From Terrimicrobium sacchariphilum (GTDB taxonomy: Bacteria > Verrucomicrobiota > Verrucomicrobiia > Chthoniobacterales > Terrimicrobiaceae), in contig NZ_BDCO01000001.1 of the NCBI RefSeq assembly GCF_001613545.1, positions 124,001 to 188,000 on the forward strand: a stretch of 64,000 bases of DNA. Direction: 5' to 3'. Within the stretch, counting starts at the first letter, position 1. Every line of letters starts with the position of its first letter. The position numbers and the translations under genes were made by a program. This document shows positions 20,116-28,107 of this stretch, piece by piece. The notes beneath the pieces were generated by a model. It was not told where the DNA came from. It saw only the letters and a program-made list of their open reading frames with translations, and ran no database searches.

Positions 20116-21207
20116 TCAGGAAACCGCAATCGCATCTGCCTCGATCTCAAAAAGCAGGTCAGGTCGGCAGATATCGGCCTGAAAGCAGACCATCGAAAAA
20201 TCCGGCAATGCCCGTTCCCGCGCGATTTTCTGGAACACCGGAAGGTGCTCGTTCTTGTGCTTGAAATAGGCAATGGATCGGGAAACATCCGCCCAGGAAA
20301 ATTGCTGCTTCTTCAAGATTGCCTCCATCACGTCGAGGCTCAATTGGATCTGCCTCTCGATATCGCCGACATGAATCGTTAACCCGCCCGGCTCGATCGA
20401 GGCGGTACCCGACACATAAAGTTCGCGGAACTCTGGATGCCTCACCTCCACCGCCCGGCTGAATGAACTGCCATAGTCCTCCGCCGAGCATTGCAATGGC
20501 GAGGAATGCCGGTGCAAGGTCAACCCCGGCCCCTTGGGTTTCACAGCAAGAAGGCTGCCGACAATCGCCGCTCCGCGCGTATTCCCTGCCCCGATCCCTG
20601 TACTGGCGGGAACGATACGGTCAAAGACTCCTCGCTCCTCGTAAAAGCGGGTGCGCACTTCGTTCAAGGTGTCGTACCAGTCCAGCACATTACTCGGATA
20701 CAGCCAGGTGCGGATGCAATCTGTAAAAACGAAGCCATGTGCTTCGAGAACTCGCTCGAAGACTTCATATAGCTGCCGACACTGCACTCCCGGCCTTGCC
20801 GCGAGGTCCATCGGATACAAGTCGCCAACCTGACAATATCTCGCCAGGTCATCTTCCCAAACCACGCCATTGATCCGCCCTTCAAAGCAAACCGGAGCGG
20901 CACTTGCCCCGTTGACTTCGAAAAACTGAAAAGAAACTGGCGAATTCTCATCAGCCAGAGTCACTCCGTGCTGCTGAGGCAGTAACCGAATGGCTCCCTC
21001 AGGCAACTCCCCTCTCGCGGGGCCAAAGACATACTGCATGGCTCGACGATCCCGCCCCATCTCCGCGGGTAACGAGCCCCGGATGTCTTCAGCAAGGCCA
21101 TTCCCGGTGGCAACACGCACTCTGTTGCCAGACGACTCCAGCAAGGTCTCCCGCCAGGAGCGCCCATGAGAACGTTGCAGCAATGAGACAGTTTTAGGAA
21201 CAGACAT
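20116..21207 (-). CDS. Chorismatase (FkbO/Hyg5)-like or RidA-fold protein
   Basis: This protein of about 363 residues is read from ATG 21207 (MSVPKTVSLLQRSHGR), which has AAAGGG seven bases upstream; the frame stays open to 21303. The layout is two tandem RidA/YjgF-like halves. The first includes QYVFGPARGELPEGAIRLLP and VFTDCIRTWLYPSNVLDWYD. The second includes RELYVSGTASIEPGGLTIH and WADVSRSIAYFKHKNEHLPV. This resembles chorismate-hydrolysing enzymes of the FkbO/Hyg5 type, which feed natural-product pathways with dihydroxycyclohexadiene or hydroxybenzoate units. No biosynthetic cluster surrounds it, so substrate and role are uncertain; a housekeeping RidA-like role is the alternative. It is convergent with the hybrid kinase. 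Confidence 0.62.
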   Translation of the reverse strand: MSVPKTVSLLQRSHGRSWRETLLESSGNRVRVATGNGLAEDIRGSLPAEMGRDRRAMQYVFGPARGELPEGAIRLLPQQHGVTLADENSPVSFQFFEVNGASAAPVCFEGRINGVVWEDDLARYCQVGDLYPMDLAARPGVQCRQLYEVFERVLEAHGFVFTDCIRTWLYPSNVLDWYDTLNEVRTRFYEERGVFDRIVPASTGIGAGNTRGAAIVGSLLAVKPKGPGLTLHRHSSPLQCSAEDYGSSFSRAVEVRHPEFRELYVSGTASIEPGGLTIHVGDIERQIQLSLDVMEAILKKQQFSWADVSRSIAYFKHKNEHLPVFQKIARERALPDFSMVCFQADICRPDLLFEIEADAIAVS

Positions 21208-21459
21208 AGACAGCCCTTTCAGATTCGCTCGTAGCGCCTCTCCGGTCAATGTTGTTGGAGGTTCCCCCCTGCCAAGGCTATCGGGATGTCTCCTCGTATT
21301 CACCTGCCACCATCACGCGTAATGCTCGTCCAAGCTCCACTTTAGCAATGAAAAACAGAAGCGAGTCACGAGCAACTATCGAGAGATCACCTGAACCTTC
21401 GTGTCGGGTTCCGACGCCTACCCGATATTACTCCGCAGGATAAAAATACCCAACCGCGG

Positions 21460-21867
21460 CTAGGTAGCCGGAGAGGATGGTCTCCGGGTTTCGATGGCCT
21501 CTGCGAGAACCTGGTCCAATTGCGCCGGCGTCAGCGGTTTTAGCAGGTGATGCCGGTATCCTGCCGATAGACTCCGCGAGTGGTCCGACTTGCTGCCAAA
21601 TCCACTCATGGCCACGGCAAAGATGGGATGGGGCAGCGTCGTTTTCTCCAGCAAGTCCCATCCCGTGCCGTCGGGGAGGCCGATATCGGAGATCAGGACA
21701 TCGCATTGCGAGTCAGGCAATACTTTCATGGCCTCCGCCAGACAGGTCGCAGTGAGCACGGTATGCCCGAGGTCTTCCAGGTAAAAGGTCAGGCACTCCA
21801 GGGTATCCGGATGATTCTCAACGAGGAGGACTCTCAGCTTTTTTTCGGACGCCGCTTTTCCTTTCAT
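21460..21867 (-). CDS. Single-domain response regulator
   Basis: This CheY-like receiver is about 135 residues from ATG 21867 (MKGKAASEKKLRVLLVENHP); an in-frame ATG at 21903 is an alternative. It has the acidic pair position (ENHPD), phosphoacceptor Asp in DVLISDIGLPDGTGWDLL, the Ser/Thr position in AVAMSGFG and Lys in HHLLKPLTPAQLD. It lacks an output domain. It is an orphan, about 250 bases upstream of the chorismatase-like gene on the same strand, and may be an additional partner for the nearby hybrid kinase. Confidence 0.88.
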   Translation of the reverse strand: MKGKAASEKKLRVLLVENHPDTLECLTFYLEDLGHTVLTATCLAEAMKVLPDSQCDVLISDIGLPDGTGWDLLEKTTLPHPIFAVAMSGFGSKSDHSRSLSAGYRHHLLKPLTPAQLDQVLAEAIETRRPSSPAT

Positions 21868-22113
21868 TGGATACACATAACAAAAGGAACGTCTGGAAGC
21901 CATACGTTCACGCCATACCTGTGCTCACCGAGCACGCGAGTTACTCGACATCCTCGAACATCTTATCCTGCACGGAAGTTAATCCTCTCCCTGTAGCCGA
22001 CCGCTTCAGCGACTTTCTTGACCAAGCGCGTGCTCCCGCGAAGCAGGTAACAGGCAAAGCGCATGCAGGAAGCCCGTCGGCGTGAGGCCAGCTTAAAGCC
22101 GAAAAAGAAAGAG

Positions 22114-22187
22114 TGGAGCGGGTAGCGGGAATCGAACCCGCATGGCCTGCTTGGAAGGCAGGAACTTTACCATTAAGCTATACCCGC
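22114..22187 (-). tRNA. tRNA-Gly (anticodon TCC)
   Basis: On the minus strand the sequence folds as a cloverleaf: acceptor GCGGGTA pairs with TACCCGC, the anticodon stem-loop is CTGCC-TTCCAAG-GCAG with anticodon TCC, and the T-arm loop is GGTTCGATTCC. The CCA end is encoded (TCCA). It is 74 bases long with CCA. Confidence 0.96.
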
Positions 22188-22235
22188 GATGGGTCAGGCA
22201 GTATCTCGATCGAGGAGGCTGCCGTCAACGGGAAT

Positions 22236-22685
22236 TTATCCGATAGTTGGCAGAAGATTGGAGCCGATTGCCCGATCGATGGAAAGGTGACCGCCGCCGA
22301 GGAAAAGCAAGGCCAGGCCCGAGGATAGGATAGTCAGCGGGAGCTGGACGTTTTCAAAGGTCGTCCCACCATGAACGTAAAAAATGGCCGCCCCCATGAG
22401 AATCACTACCAGCAGACCGCCCAGGCGAGTGAGAAGACCAAAGAACAGAAGCACCACAACGAGGAGCTCTGCAATGATGGCTGCCGAGATCAGGATAACG
22501 GGAACATTCACGCCCTCGGCGGAGGTCCAGGCATGGACCGTGGCCATCCACCCCTCCCCTCCGAACCAGCCGAACGCTTTTTGACCGCCCTGATAGAGGA
22601 ATATCGCCACCAAGGCCATCCGGAGAAAAAACGGGCCAAAACTCGGCGGAGTCCGAAAGAAAAGATACACCGGATTGCTCGACAC
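22236..22685 (-). CDS. DoxX family membrane protein
   Basis: This 149-residue protein has four predicted membrane helices (about 17-35, 60-85, 88-105, 115-135). It shows the DoxX pattern, including FLRMALVAIFLYQGGQKAFGWF and ELLVVVLLFFGLLTRLGGLL. DoxX-like proteins are small inner-membrane proteins, often linked to redox stress, and their reaction is not established. It ends 48 bases before tRNA-Gly on the same strand and is divergent from the CPBP protease gene, with 84 bases between starts. Confidence 0.85.
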   Translation of the reverse strand: MSSNPVYLFFRTPPSFGPFFLRMALVAIFLYQGGQKAFGWFGGEGWMATVHAWTSAEGVNVPVILISAAIIAELLVVVLLFFGLLTRLGGLLVVILMGAAIFYVHGGTTFENVQLPLTILSSGLALLFLGGGHLSIDRAIGSNLLPTIG

Positions 22686-22769
22686 GCGGGGACGCTAGCA
22701 AACCCGGGAGCAAGGAGGAAAGGAAAACTGTTTGGCTCCGGGCATGGTGGCCGTCTAGGGTGTGCGCCC

Positions 22770-23468
22770 ATGTCCGGCCGCAAATCTCTCCCACCGCCGC
22801 TCCTGGCCTACACGGCTCCGTTCGTCGTGTTCCTGTTGTTCCTCGCCATGGAGCAGGGAATTTCATCGCTCGGGGCAGAGTCCGGCCAATGGTGGCTGGC
22901 GACTCCAAAGTACTGGGTCTTCCCACTCCAGACTCTGGTTTGCGGCGGGATATTGCTTTATTTCTGGCGGCATTACCAGTTTGGCCCGCTGGCCCCGGGT
23001 TGGATCGGCGTTCTCGGCGGGCTGGTGATTCTCGGCCTCTGGATCGCCCCGCAGGCGGTCCTCGGCTTTGCTCCTCGGACGACGGGCGGGTTTGACCCCT
23101 ACACGTTAGGTGCGGAGGGAACCACGCCCCTCTTAATGATCGCTGCCCGGTTCGCCCGCCTCGTGATCGTGGTCCCGCTGGTGGAAGAGATTTTCTGGCG
23201 AGGCTTCCTTATGCGCTACCTGATCAAGGAGGACTTTCAGAAAGTCCCCTTCGGCGCGTACTCCCACCTGTCATTTTTTGGCGTTGCGGGGTTGTTTATG
23301 CTGGTGCACAGCCAGGCCGACTGGCCCGCGGCGTTTCTCTCCGGTATCATTTTCAACGCCATTGCCGTGAAGACGAAGAGCCTGTTTGCCTGTATAGTGG
23401 CCCATGCCGTGGCTAATCTCGGCCTCGGGATGTACATCATGACAACGCGACAGTGGGGATTCTGGTAG
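22770..23468 (+). CDS. CPBP-family intramembrane metalloprotease (CAAX protease-related)
   Basis: I start it at ATG 22770 (MSGRKSLPPPLLAYTAPFVV), because everything upstream in this frame overlaps the divergent DoxX gene. The 232-residue protein has about eight hydrophobic segments. It carries the three CPBP motifs: EExxxR (E139, E140, R144 in VPLVEEIFWRGFL), FxxxH-like (H180 in LFMLVHS) and HxxxN (H212 in VAHAVANLGLG). It looks like the CAAX-protease-related family often associated with exosortase/PEP-CTERM systems. A PEP-CTERM protein is encoded 36 kb away but no exosortase is in the window. It precedes nadE by 4 bases. Confidence 0.85.
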   Translation: MSGRKSLPPPLLAYTAPFVVFLLFLAMEQGISSLGAESGQWWLATPKYWVFPLQTLVCGGILLYFWRHYQFGPLAPGWIGVLGGLVILGLWIAPQAVLGFAPRTTGGFDPYTLGAEGTTPLLMIAARFARLVIVVPLVEEIFWRGFLMRYLIKEDFQKVPFGAYSHLSFFGVAGLFMLVHSQADWPAAFLSGIIFNAIAVKTKSLFACIVAHAVANLGLGMYIMTTRQWGFW

Positions 23469-23472
23469 AAAC

Positions 23473-25104
23473 ATGAAGATCGGCTTTGCCCAGCTCAATA
23501 CGACCGTCGGCGACTTCGCCGGGAATTGTGAACGCATCCTCTCGGCCTACAAGAAGCTGGCCTCGGAGGGCGCTGATATCATCCTGACGCCGGAACTCTC
23601 AATCACCGGCTATCCGCCGCAGGACCTGCTCTTCAAATCGCAGTTCGTTCCCCGCAATCTCGAGGCCCTCGCGGAGTTGCAAAAGGCCGTGACGCGAGCT
23701 GCGCTGGTGGTCGGTTTTGTCGATCTCAACACTTCCAGCCATGGGAAGCCGTTTCGCAATGCCGCCGCTGTGCTCCAGCCAGGCATCCAGCCCGCCATCG
23801 TCCACAAGACCTTGCTGCCGACCTACGATGTGTTTGACGAGGCCCGGTATTTTGAACCCGCCGTCCACCACTCTCCTGTTGAGATCCGGGGCGAGAGCTT
23901 TGGCGTCACGATCTGCGAGGATATCTGGACCGGGGAATACCTCCCCCGCCCACTCTACGCGAATGATCCCGTGCGGGAACTGACGGCGGCAGGAGTGGCG
24001 GCCATCCTCAATCTCAGCGCCTCGCCCTTTGCCCTCGGCAAACCCCGCCAGCGGACAGCGATGATCGAGGAACTCGCCCGCAAATACGAAATCCCCTTTT
24101 ACTACTGCAATGCCGTCGGGGGGAATGACCAGCTCGTCTTTGATGGCAACTCGCTGGCTGTCTCCGCGAGCGGAAAGACATTCTGGCGCGGCGCATCTTT
24201 CACCGAGGAGCTCAGCGTGATCGACGAGAACGACCTCCAGGAGGGCCTGAAGCCCGCTCGCTCCGACATGGCCGACCTTTACGACGCCCTCGTCCTCGGC
24301 CTGCGGGACTACATGGGGAAATGCGGGTTCAAGTCCTGTGTCCTGGGGTTGAGCGGCGGCATCGACTCCGCCCTCACTGCTGTCCTAGCCGCGGAAGCGG
24401 TCGGCCGCAGCAATGTCCTGGGAGTTGCCATGCCGACGCAATACTCGTCCCAGCACAGCGTGGGCGATGCCGAGCTCCTCGCCCGCAATCTCGGCATTCG
24501 TTACCTGAAAATCCCGATCCAGGAGAGTTTTCAGGCCTTCCTCGGCCAGATGAATCCGGTCTTTGAAGGGCTGAAGGAGGATACGACAGAGGAAAACATG
24601 CAGGCCCGCCTGCGAGGCCTCACCCTCATGTCGCTTTCCAACAAGTTCGGCAGCCTGCTCCTGACCACGGGCAACAAGAGCGAGCTGGCCGTAGGGTATT
24701 GCACCCTCTACGGGGACATGTGCGGAGGATTGGCCGTGATCTCCGATGTCCCCAAGACAGTCGTTTACGAACTCTCCGAGTACATCAATCGCAATGGCGA
24801 CATCATCCCCCGCAACACGATCGTCAAACCTCCCAGCGCCGAGCTGCGCCCGGACCAAAAGGATCAGGATACACTCCCGCCCTATGATCTGCTCGATTCC
24901 ATACTCTCCCTTTACGTGGAGGAAAATCTCTCCGGCGCAGACATCATCCAGAAAGGATTCGATGCCGATACGGTGCGGTGGATCATTCGCCGGGTGGACC
25001 TCAATGAGTACAAACGCGAGCAGGCGGCCCCGGGATTGAAGGTCACCGGCCGCGCCTTTGGGATGGGTCGACGCATGCCGATTGCCCAGAAGTTTGTGGC
25101 CTGA
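23473..25104 (+). CDS. nadE: Glutamine-dependent NAD+ synthase
   Basis: This 543-residue enzyme has two domains. An N-terminal nitrilase-type glutaminase (1-260) carries the Glu41-Lys112-Cys148 triad (LTPELSITGYPP, VHKTLLPTYDVFDEARYF, GVTICEDIWTGE). A C-terminal ammonia-dependent NAD synthase has the ATP pyrophosphatase P-loop LGLSGGIDSALT at about 291-302 and LLLTTGNKSELAVGYCTLYG. It converts deamido-NAD plus glutamine and ATP to NAD+. The C-terminal end (KVTGRAFGMGRRMPIAQKF) is standard. It starts 4 bases after the CPBP gene. Identity is secure. Confidence 0.96.
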   Translation: MKIGFAQLNTTVGDFAGNCERILSAYKKLASEGADIILTPELSITGYPPQDLLFKSQFVPRNLEALAELQKAVTRAALVVGFVDLNTSSHGKPFRNAAAVLQPGIQPAIVHKTLLPTYDVFDEARYFEPAVHHSPVEIRGESFGVTICEDIWTGEYLPRPLYANDPVRELTAAGVAAILNLSASPFALGKPRQRTAMIEELARKYEIPFYYCNAVGGNDQLVFDGNSLAVSASGKTFWRGASFTEELSVIDENDLQEGLKPARSDMADLYDALVLGLRDYMGKCGFKSCVLGLSGGIDSALTAVLAAEAVGRSNVLGVAMPTQYSSQHSVGDAELLARNLGIRYLKIPIQESFQAFLGQMNPVFEGLKEDTTEENMQARLRGLTLMSLSNKFGSLLLTTGNKSELAVGYCTLYGDMCGGLAVISDVPKTVVYELSEYINRNGDIIPRNTIVKPPSAELRPDQKDQDTLPPYDLLDSILSLYVEENLSGADIIQKGFDADTVRWIIRRVDLNEYKREQAAPGLKVTGRAFGMGRRMPIAQKFVA

Positions 25105-25195
25105 ATGAGAAAATTCCCCTGTCTGCCTCTCGGGGAAATAACTGCCCCCTAGGCTTTATCGCGGCTCTATGCTATTGGTCAGGCTTGCCTTCCAA

Positions 25196-26461
25196 ATGAA
25201 AAAACACGGCCTTGTGTGGCTCATCGCAGCATCTGCTGCATTCGTAACTTCTGGAGCTCCGGCGACCGAACGCGGCAACTCCGACCTCGTTTTCCAGGGA
25301 AAATCCATCGACCAGATGGTCGTCGAGTACATGCGGGAAAAGAAAATCCCGGGCCTCTCCGTGGCCATAGTACAGGCTCCGTACATCACGCGTGTCACCG
25401 GCTACGGATATTCCGATACGGGCCGCAAGCTCCTCAGCGCCTCCCGGACCTTGTTTCAGATCGGGCAGATGGCCGAGGCCTACACAGCGGTAGCCGTGCT
25501 CCAACTGGTCGAGGACGGCAAGGTCAAGCTGGATGATCCCATCGAGCAGCACGTCCCCCTCACCCCGGCACCATGGCACGGCGTGACGGTCCGCCAGTTG
25601 CTTCAGCATCAATCCGGCCTGCCTGACTACACAAAGGCCACTCCGAAAAACCCGGGAGATCCGCCGGCCCAGATGTTCCAGGCAGTCGCCGAGCAGGGAC
25701 CTCTTTTCCCTCCCGGTTCCCAATACGCACCGAGCGCCACGGATTACCTGCTCCTTCAGCTTCTCATCGAGACAGCGAGCGGACAGAGTTACGAGAGTTT
25801 CGTTCGCGCCCGCCAGTTTGACCGGCTGGGACTCAAGGAAACCTTCTTCGCCGGAGAAATCCCCCAGTTACCCCGTGACCTGCCTGAGGGCGGCGAGAAG
25901 CCGAAAAAATTTCTCCAGGAGGCTGTCTTCATCAATCCTGTGGAACCCGCCACCGGCTACCGGGACGATGACCTGAAACCTGTCCCCCTTTCCGACGCCC
26001 TCTTTCGCTCCGCCATTTACGCCTCGGCCTCCGATATCAGCTTCTGGGACATCGCACTGGCTGGTGACCTGATGCTGAAAAATGCCGACCTCAAGAAGCT
26101 CGTCTTCACCCCGGCCAGCATCAAGACAGACATCCCGACCTCCGGCCCATGGCGCTTTCCGGGGCGTCCCGGTCTCATGATTGCCTCGGGTAGCGCAGAT
26201 GGATTCTCGTCCGTGCTCTGCCGCTTCACCGACCCCAAGGACCTGCTTTGCGTGACCGTCCTCGCCAACCGCGAGGGCATCGACCTTGAGCCGCTCGCCC
26301 TGCAAATCGCTGGTGCTTACGATCCCTCGCTCGGTCCCAAGCCAAAAGCCACCCCCGCCGCCACGCCCACTCCTGCACCCGCAACCTCGCCCACTCCAGC
26401 CCCGAAACCGACGACAACGCCTGTCCCGAAGCCCTCATCGACTCCGACTGCCACCCCGTAA
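25196..26461 (+). CDS. Exported beta-lactamase-fold protein without catalytic residues
   Basis: Read from ATG 25196, it has a signal peptide (MKKHGLVWLIAASAAFVTSG) and about 421 residues. The serine beta-lactamase/DD-peptidase fold is clear (PGLSVAIVQ, VLQLVEDGKVKLDDPIEQ, VRQLLQHQSGLPDYT). The catalytic motifs are gone, however. The usual SxxK is Q91-M-A-E94, the usual YxN aligns with P179-S-A181, and the HTG/KTG position reads A-S-G. It is therefore predicted to be non-enzymatic, perhaps binding peptidoglycan or a peptide. The last 45 residues are a proline/threonine/alanine repeat (KATPAATPTPAPATSPTPAP and similar), like a wall-spanning or linker tail. The next gene, also exported, starts 68 bases downstream. 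Confidence 0.85.
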   Translation: MKKHGLVWLIAASAAFVTSGAPATERGNSDLVFQGKSIDQMVVEYMREKKIPGLSVAIVQAPYITRVTGYGYSDTGRKLLSASRTLFQIGQMAEAYTAVAVLQLVEDGKVKLDDPIEQHVPLTPAPWHGVTVRQLLQHQSGLPDYTKATPKNPGDPPAQMFQAVAEQGPLFPPGSQYAPSATDYLLLQLLIETASGQSYESFVRARQFDRLGLKETFFAGEIPQLPRDLPEGGEKPKKFLQEAVFINPVEPATGYRDDDLKPVPLSDALFRSAIYASASDISFWDIALAGDLMLKNADLKKLVFTPASIKTDIPTSGPWRFPGRPGLMIASGSADGFSSVLCRFTDPKDLLCVTVLANREGIDLEPLALQIAGAYDPSLGPKPKATPAATPTPAPATSPTPAPKPTTTPVPKPSSTPTATP

Positions 26462-26529
26462 GGCGAAAGCCCGGGTTGACCGGAGGTCGCAGGTGCGTTA
26501 AGTCGCACGGAAAACCGCACTCTGCCTTC

Positions 26530-27300
26530 ATGCCTCGATCGCCTCTACCCTGCCTCGCCATACTCGGCTGCGTCATCACCCTGACGGGAGCACCACTGGC
26601 CGCGCAACAGGTCATCGTGCCTGAGGACCCGATCTCGGAGGCTCCCATCGCCTTGCAGGAGATGCGCGCTGGATACCCTCGACTCTCCAAGGCCACTCCC
26701 GACCAATTGCAAGAGTATCTGGACCGCGTCGACAAACTGCAAAAAGCGGCGGAAGCTTACGCGCAGACCGGCAAATCGCTCCAAGCCTCCCTATATTACA
26801 GTCAGGCCCTGGAGGGTATCTCAAAGCTGTCGACGTCACGCCCGCAATGGAAGCCCGAGGAAATGCAGCAGCAAAAGAGCGTGATCCAATCCGCAATTGC
26901 AGCGTTGCCTCCGACCACGCCATCGAGTGCGGATGAAACAGCCACGATCGCCCTGCTGGCCGATCAGGTGAGCGATGGTAAGCTTGCCCTCTCCTGGAGC
27001 TTGCATGCGGTGAATCTCTCCGCCGATGAAGCCGCCCGGCACCTCGATGTCTCGGTGAGCTACGACTCCCTGCCCGCCAAGCAGCGCAAGGCCCGCCTGC
27101 TGGCCAATCAGGTGTCGCCAGATCCGTCCGGGGAAAGTGGCCGGTTTGCCGTTCGACAGGAGTTCGCCTGCCCCGCAGGAGTGACCAAGGCTTCAATACG
27201 CGCCGATTTCTTCGACCAGGACCTCTTCACAGAGTCCAGGGCCCTCGTGCGCGGCACCGAGGAAGCATCCAACAGGCAGACTCCGAAATCCGCCGACTAA
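26530..27300 (+). CDS. Exported protein of unknown function
   Basis: I choose ATG 26530 because it yields a signal peptide (MPRSPLPCLAILGCVITLTG, cleavage after LAAQ). The mature part of about 230 residues has a central helical region (AEAYAQTGKSLQASLYYSQALEGI) that looks like one or two TPR-type hairpins. A beta-rich end follows (DVSVSYDSLPAKQRKARLL). No family was recognised. It follows the inactive beta-lactamase-like gene on the same strand by 68 bases, so the two may act together in the periplasm. It ends just before a hairpin shared with the convergent OsmC gene. Confidence 0.65.
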   Translation: MPRSPLPCLAILGCVITLTGAPLAAQQVIVPEDPISEAPIALQEMRAGYPRLSKATPDQLQEYLDRVDKLQKAAEAYAQTGKSLQASLYYSQALEGISKLSTSRPQWKPEEMQQQKSVIQSAIAALPPTTPSSADETATIALLADQVSDGKLALSWSLHAVNLSADEAARHLDVSVSYDSLPAKQRKARLLANQVSPDPSGESGRFAVRQEFACPAGVTKASIRADFFDQDLFTESRALVRGTEEASNRQTPKSAD

Positions 27301-27337
27301 AAAAAAGACGGCGGCACATCGCGAGATGCACCGCCGT
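27301..27337. terminator. Terminator between the exported-protein gene and OsmC
   Basis: A 7-bp perfect stem ACGGCGG (27308-27314) pairs with CCGCCGT (27331-27337), and the loop can extend the pairing. On the minus strand it is followed by CTTTTTTTA, so it best serves the OsmC gene. It may also stop plus-strand transcription. Confidence 0.65.
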
Positions 27338-27413
27338 TTCAAATCAAGTCCCGCTCAGGAAGCGGCGGCGAGATAACTCACCGCCTTCTCCGAGGAAAAC
27401 CGGGAGCGAACGC

Positions 27414-27842
27414 TCAGGAGATCAGCTTAGCATCGAGCGTGATCGTCGCATTGAGGAGCTTCGAGATCGGGCAGTTTGCCTTGGCGAACGCCGCGAGCTC
27501 GTCAAATTTCTCCGCGTCGATGCCCGGCACTTCTGCCTCGAGAGAAAGATGCACCTTGGTCACGGCCCACGCGCTCTTGACCTGCTCGAGGATGACCTCG
27601 GCAGTGGTATTGAGCGCCTTCGGCGTGAAACCTGCGTTGCCGAGGAAAAGGCTCAGCGCCATCGTGAAACATCCGGCGTGAGCAGCCGCGATCAACTCCT
27701 CGGGATTGGTTCCCGAGCCATTCTCGAAACGAGCCTTGAACGAGTAAGGCGTCTGATCGAGCACCTTGCTCTTCGTTGTGATGGTTCCCTTGCCATCGTT
27801 GAGGTTACCTTCCCAGTGTGCAGAGGCGGTATTTGTGATCAT
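27414..27842 (-). CDS. OsmC family peroxiredoxin
   Basis: This 142-residue protein is read from ATG 27842 (MITNTASAHWEGNLNDGKGT), the normal OsmC start; the frame is open further upstream to 27962 without a plausible start. Both family cysteines are present: one in AHAGCFTMALSLFLG and one in AKANCPISKLLNATITL. These reduce organic hydroperoxides, with lipoyl or other thiols restoring the enzyme. The motif order matches OsmC more than Ohr. It is monocistronic by spacing, convergent with the exported-protein gene, and divergent from tRNA-Asp. Confidence 0.93.
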   Translation of the reverse strand: MITNTASAHWEGNLNDGKGTITTKSKVLDQTPYSFKARFENGSGTNPEELIAAAHAGCFTMALSLFLGNAGFTPKALNTTAEVILEQVKSAWAVTKVHLSLEAEVPGIDAEKFDELAAFAKANCPISKLLNATITLDAKLIS

Positions 27843-28014
27843 CGTCGTTCGTGTAATTTGGATGCAACCAAGGAGCCCGGTTGCGAGTCCTCTACATTGC
27901 CGCGAGACCGCCCGGCGATCAAGCCCAACCGATTTTTCGCAAGCCGTGTAAAATTTTCGCAAAAAAGAATTGGAAAATCCGCGGAAGCAGACATATTTAC
28001 CGTCCCTCGCGCAA

Positions 28015-28091
28015 GGAGTCTTAGCTCAATCGGTTAGAGCGCTGCCCTGTCACGGCAGAGGTTGCGGGTTCGAGCCCCGTAGACTCCGCCA
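28015..28091 (+). tRNA. tRNA-Asp (anticodon GTC)
   Basis: The 77-base cloverleaf has acceptor GGAGTCT pairing with AGACTCC, D-arm AGCTCAATCGGTTAGAGCG, anticodon stem-loop CTGCC-CTGTCAC-GGCAG with GTC, and T-arm GGTTCGAGCC. The CCA end is encoded (GCCA). The accessory-looking stretch begins right after it. Confidence 0.96.
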
Positions 28092-28107
28092 CTCACTCGA
28101 GTGGCGG
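28086..28107 (+). terminator. Hairpin at the 3' end of tRNA-Asp
   Basis: CCGCCACTC (28086-28094) pairs perfectly with GAGTGGCGG (28099-28107) around an ACTC loop, overlapping the tRNA CCA end and followed by ATTTCCC. It probably acts as an intrinsic terminator for the tRNA gene. Confidence 0.6.
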
